This document shows, piece after piece, positions 15,601-18,231 of a stretch of DNA of 18,231 bases. Below the pieces are notes generated by a model. It saw only the letters and a program-made list of their open reading frames with translations. It did no database searches and was not told the origin of the DNA. How positions within the stretch are numbered: the stretch's first letter is position 1; each line of letters starts with the position of its first letter. This stretch comes from Flavobacteriaceae bacterium (GTDB lineage Bacteria > Bacteroidota > Bacteroidia > Flavobacteriales > Flavobacteriaceae): the NCBI GenBank assembly GCA_002709185.1, contig PAQB01000002.1, positions 4,429-22,659 on the forward strand, written 5' to 3'. A program made the position numbers and the translations under genes.

Positions 15601-16991
15601 AAACTGAAGAAAATATACTCATCATAGGGGCGGGTCTTTGCGGATCTTTACTGGCCTTGCGCCTTGGACAGCGGGGGTATAATGTGAAGGTAATGGAAAG
15701 ACGGTCAGACTTGCGAAAAGAAAACATAAGTGCTGGACGCTCCATTAATTTAGCCCTGTCCAATCGCGGTATAAAAGCCCTTAAAATGGTAGGCCTAGAT
15801 AACAAAGTAAAAAGTCTATGTATCCCAATGCACGGACGCATGCTGCACGACAAAAGTGGCAATACAAAACTGTCAAAGTATAGCGGTCGCGATGGAGAAT
15901 ACATCCATTCAATATCCAGAGAATTGCTTACCGCCTTGCTCATTGATGAGGCCGAAGCCCTTGAAAATGTAAGCTTCGAATTTGATCAAAAATGTGATGC
16001 CGTAGATTTCGAAAATAACATCGCGCGCTTTACACATAGCAAAAATGGAACAACCTTGGATTGTGAGGCAAACCGCATCTTTGGAACCGATGGCGCCGGA
16101 TCAATACTCAGGAAAAGTTATTTATCCAAGCGTAAGTTTTTATTTGATTTTTCACAAAACTTCCTTACACATGGCTATAAAGAATTGACCATTCCAGCCA
16201 CAAAAGAAGGCGGATATAAAACCGAAAAAAATGCCTTGCATATATGGCCAAGAGGCGACTATATGATCATTGCACTGCCCAATCTTGATGGAAGTTTTAC
16301 AGTCACACTGTTTTTGGATTATGAAGGAGGTACATATAATTTCAAAAATTTAGACTCAGAGAAAAAAGTACAAAACTTTTTTGCAAAAGAATTTCCAGAC
16401 ACGCTTGAGCTTATGCCCGATTTAACCACTGAATTTTTTAAAAATCCAACGGCACCCCTTGGAACCATTAAATGTTTTCCTTGGCAATTTCAAGGAAAAA
16501 ATTTAATTTTAGGCGATGCAGCGCATGCCATTGTCCCCTTTTATGGCCAAGGTATGAATGCCGCTTTTGAAGATGTCTTTGAATTTGATGCGGCTTTGGA
16601 AGCCCATCATGATAATTGGGAAGCAGCCTTTTTAAGTTTTCAGCAAAAGCGAAAAAAGGACACAGATGGAATCGCAGATTTAGCGATCGATAATTTTCAT
16701 GAAATGAAAGATCATGTTGCGAACCCCGTTTTTCAGCAAAAAAGAACTTTAGAAATGGCCCTTGAAACTGCATTGCCGAAGACCTATTTTTCAAAATATT
16801 CAATGGTGACTTTTAGAGAAGATATGGGCTATAACCAAGCCATGTTAGTGGGTCGAGCACAGGATAAAGCCATTCTAAACATGATTGAAAACAAAGCCAT
16901 CGATTTAAACTTACCGATTGAGTCGATTTATGAGACAATTAAAAAAGAAACCTATTTGATTCTAGAGGGTGAACAAGACACCATTGATTAA
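15597..16991 (+). CDS. kmo: Kynurenine 3-monooxygenase, TTG start
   Basis: FAD-dependent hydroxylase making 3-hydroxykynurenine from kynurenine with NADPH and oxygen. It has 464 residues. The FAD dinucleotide fold GAGLCG is at 11-16. The family DG motif is GTDGAGSILR (163-172), and the GD motif is LILGDAAHAIVPFYGQGMNA (303-322). Other family signatures are AGRSINLALSNRG (46-58) and MHGRM (78-82). No C-terminal membrane helix like that of eukaryotic KMO is visible. Start: TTG 15597 overlaps the kynU stop (TTGA). An in-frame stop lies at 15552-15554 with no ATG after it, and the first ATG inside (about residue 33) lies past the FAD motif. Translation is therefore probably coupled to kynU. Confidence 0.96.
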   Translation: MKTEENILIIGAGLCGSLLALRLGQRGYNVKVMERRSDLRKENISAGRSINLALSNRGIKALKMVGLDNKVKSLCIPMHGRMLHDKSGNTKLSKYSGRDGEYIHSISRELLTALLIDEAEALENVSFEFDQKCDAVDFENNIARFTHSKNGTTLDCEANRIFGTDGAGSILRKSYLSKRKFLFDFSQNFLTHGYKELTIPATKEGGYKTEKNALHIWPRGDYMIIALPNLDGSFTVTLFLDYEGGTYNFKNLDSEKKVQNFFAKEFPDTLELMPDLTTEFFKNPTAPLGTIKCFPWQFQGKNLILGDAAHAIVPFYGQGMNAAFEDVFEFDAALEAHHDNWEAAFLSFQQKRKKDTDGIADLAIDNFHEMKDHVANPVFQQKRTLEMALETALPKTYFSKYSMVTFREDMGYNQAMLVGRAQDKAILNMIENKAIDLNLPIESIYETIKKETYLILEGEQDTID

Positions 16992-17036
16992 GCATTTAAA
17001 ATACAAATATTGAAATAAATTTATCATTAAAAACAG

Positions 17037-17570
17037 ATGGAAATAAAAAAACCTTTCAATTTACAAAAATGGATTGATGACAACAGACATTTATTAAAGC
17101 CTCCTGTGGGCAATAAAAATCTATATATAGAATCCGGGGATTATATTGTGATGATTGTTGCCGGACCAAATGCTAGAAAAGATTATCATTACAATGAAAC
17201 GGAAGAGCTTTTTTATCAAATTGAAGGGGATATCGTTGTAAAAACACAACAAAATGGTAAGCTTGTTGAGGTTCCAATAAAAGCAGGAGAGATGTTTCTT
17301 TTGCCAGCAAAAATACCACACTCACCCGTGAGATCTGAAGGTTCAATTGGCTTGGTAATTGAAAGAAAAAGAAAACAGGATCAAAAAGATGGTTTACTGT
17401 GGTTTTCAGACACTGCAAATGAATTACTTTATGAAGAATATTTTACTTTAACGAATATTGAAAAAGATTTTCTTCCTGTTTTTAAACGATTTTACTCAGA
17501 CGAAACATTGAGAACCTGCCCTAAGACAGGTGAAATTATGGAAGTTGACAATAGATTCTTAGACAAATAA
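17037..17570 (+). CDS. 3-hydroxyanthranilate 3,4-dioxygenase lacking most of the rubredoxin-type site
   Basis: Cupin-fold Fe(II) ring-cleaving dioxygenase turning 3-hydroxyanthranilate into 2-amino-3-carboxymuconate semialdehyde. It has 177 residues, the bacterial single-cupin size. Catalytic iron ligands match the Cupriavidus enzyme numbering: His51, Glu57 and His95. Arg47 and Arg99, which bind substrate, are present, and Glu109 corresponds to the third substrate residue. Bacterial enzymes usually carry a second rubredoxin-like iron site made by two CxxC pairs near the C-terminus. Here the aligned positions are Ser124, Ala127, Cys161 and Thr164, so that site cannot form. The human enzyme also lacks it, so catalysis should survive. 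The gene starts 45 nt after kmo and belongs to the same operon. Known symbols for the activity include nbaC. Confidence 0.95.
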   Translation: MEIKKPFNLQKWIDDNRHLLKPPVGNKNLYIESGDYIVMIVAGPNARKDYHYNETEELFYQIEGDIVVKTQQNGKLVEVPIKAGEMFLLPAKIPHSPVRSEGSIGLVIERKRKQDQKDGLLWFSDTANELLYEEYFTLTNIEKDFLPVFKRFYSDETLRTCPKTGEIMEVDNRFLDK

Positions 17571-17579
17571 TATGCACTC

Positions 17580-18231
17580 ATGAAACGGAAACTTCGCATT
17601 AATGGCCACTCTCACTTACTTCCATATCCAGAAGAGATTCCTCAGTTCATGAAAGAAAAAGAAATCTTTTGGGTGGATGATGAGCGCAAACATATGCTTC
17701 AAAAAGGATGGAGTCGACCGGTTACACACTCTAGTTTTTTTCTCAATGAAAAATTAGAATGGATGGAAGACAACAAAATTGATCACGCAGTCGTGCTCAA
17801 CCTATCTCAACTCTATGGCAATGGTTTACGACTAGAGATGATGAAAAAAGCTTTGCGTTTTCAAAATGATTTCAATGCCCAAATTCAACAAAACCACGCT
17901 TCCAAGTTTACTTGCGGCTTTGTAATCCATCCAGGATTTATACAAGGAGCGTTATGGGAAATTGAGCGTTGTGTCGAAGATTTAGAACTCAAGGTGTTAT
18001 GTTTACCCACCCACTTTATGGACAGTGTGGGACAATGGCGCAGTGTTTTTGATCGTGAAAACGATGCCATTTTTGAATTGGCTGACCATTATAAGTTGGC
18101 CATTGAAATTCATCCTTATGATGGCGATAAAATGATTAAATTGGAAAATACCTCTTGGCGTTTTCACCTTATTTGGATGTTGGCGCAATGTGGAGATGCC
18201 TATCATTTTTACACCCTTAACGGAATGCAGG
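17580..18231 (+). CDS. Amidohydrolase-family protein, probable 2-amino-3-carboxymuconate-6-semialdehyde decarboxylase (partial, cut by right edge)
   Basis: Open from ATG 17580 to the window end (217 codons) with no stop. The start MKRKLRINGHSHLLPYPEEI carries the HxH metal motif (His10, His12) of the PF04909 amidohydrolase group, to which ACMS decarboxylase belongs. Further on, CGFVIHPGF, KVLCLPTHFMDS and LAIEIHPYDG hold histidines expected at the metal site. The C-terminal Asp is outside the window. The position, 9 nt after 3-hydroxyanthranilate dioxygenase, makes ACMS decarboxylase the natural function: it would divert the product away from quinolinate towards 2-aminomuconate and central metabolism. 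Another hydrolase of the pathway is possible, because the N-terminal 60 residues are not typical of characterised ACMSD as I recall it. Confidence 0.8.
   Translation, partial: MKRKLRINGHSHLLPYPEEIPQFMKEKEIFWVDDERKHMLQKGWSRPVTHSSFFLNEKLEWMEDNKIDHAVVLNLSQLYGNGLRLEMMKKALRFQNDFNAQIQQNHASKFTCGFVIHPGFIQGALWEIERCVEDLELKVLCLPTHFMDSVGQWRSVFDRENDAIFELADHYKLAIEIHPYDGDKMIKLENTSWRFHLIWMLAQCGDAYHFYTLNGMQ

Noticed and set aside
17572..17583. Three-codon frame ATG-CAC-TCA-TGA just before the amidohydrolase
   Set aside because: It is too short to judge; its overlap with the real start is most simply chance, though a leader role cannot be excluded.
1..18231. Search for CRISPR arrays, tRNA genes, insertion sequences, defence genes or phage modules
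   Set aside because: No spaced direct repeats, cloverleaf sequences, transposase or integrase motifs, or defence-type domains were found; the gene content is core and catabolic.

Overview
The window looks like chromosomal core and accessory-metabolic DNA from a marine-type member of the Flavobacteriaceae (Bacteroidota). The basis is AT-rich DNA, promoter -7 boxes of the Bacteroidota form TAnnTTTG, almost no Shine-Dalgarno sequences, and proteins that read throughout as flavobacterial. Assignments come from motifs and recalled family sequences; no database search was run. No rRNA, tRNA, CRISPR, insertion sequence or phage gene was seen.

Layout. (1) 1-1778, minus: 5' two thirds of valS, running off the left edge. 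(2) 1924-2349, plus: a secreted DUF1573 protein closed by a near-perfect terminator. (3) 2489-4689: a class I aminotransferase overlapping murB by 4 nt. (4) 4720-5412, minus: aqpZ. Divergent from it is a 66-aa, four-cysteine membrane protein (5527-5727). (5) 5807-7569: an ECF-type sigma factor with a TTG start, overlapping by 4 nt an Nramp-like transporter whose metal site is rebuilt. (6) 7616-9589: lipA and gap, joined stop to start. They converge on lpxK (9586-10593, minus), and the stop codons overlap. (7) 10639-12515: a Nif3/DUF34 protein and a coiled-coil 'zinc ribbon' protein, then a strong terminator. (8) 12662-13447: an isolated methyltransferase-like gene. (9) 13603-14262: msrA with a lipoprotein signal. 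(10) 14332-18231 and beyond: a kynurenine-pathway operon of kynU, kmo, 3-hydroxyanthranilate dioxygenase and an amidohydrolase (probable ACMS decarboxylase), cut by the right edge.

How they work together. The right end forms a tryptophan/kynurenine catabolic route: kynurenine is hydroxylated (kmo), cleaved to 3-hydroxyanthranilate (kynU), ring-opened (3HAO) and probably decarboxylated by the amidohydrolase. Tryptophan dioxygenase and formamidase are not in the window. The rest is housekeeping: translation, peptidoglycan, lipid A, lipoate, glycolysis and water flux.

The most notable signals are these. The sigma/transporter pair has no visible anti-sigma gene, and the transporter's DPGN motif is replaced by GVSH. 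Two proteins have degenerate cysteine metal sites: the zinc-ribbon protein lost all four ligands, and 3HAO lost three of the four rubredoxin-type cysteines. Three genes depend on TTG starts. I did not find a clearly new multi-gene defence or mobile system.
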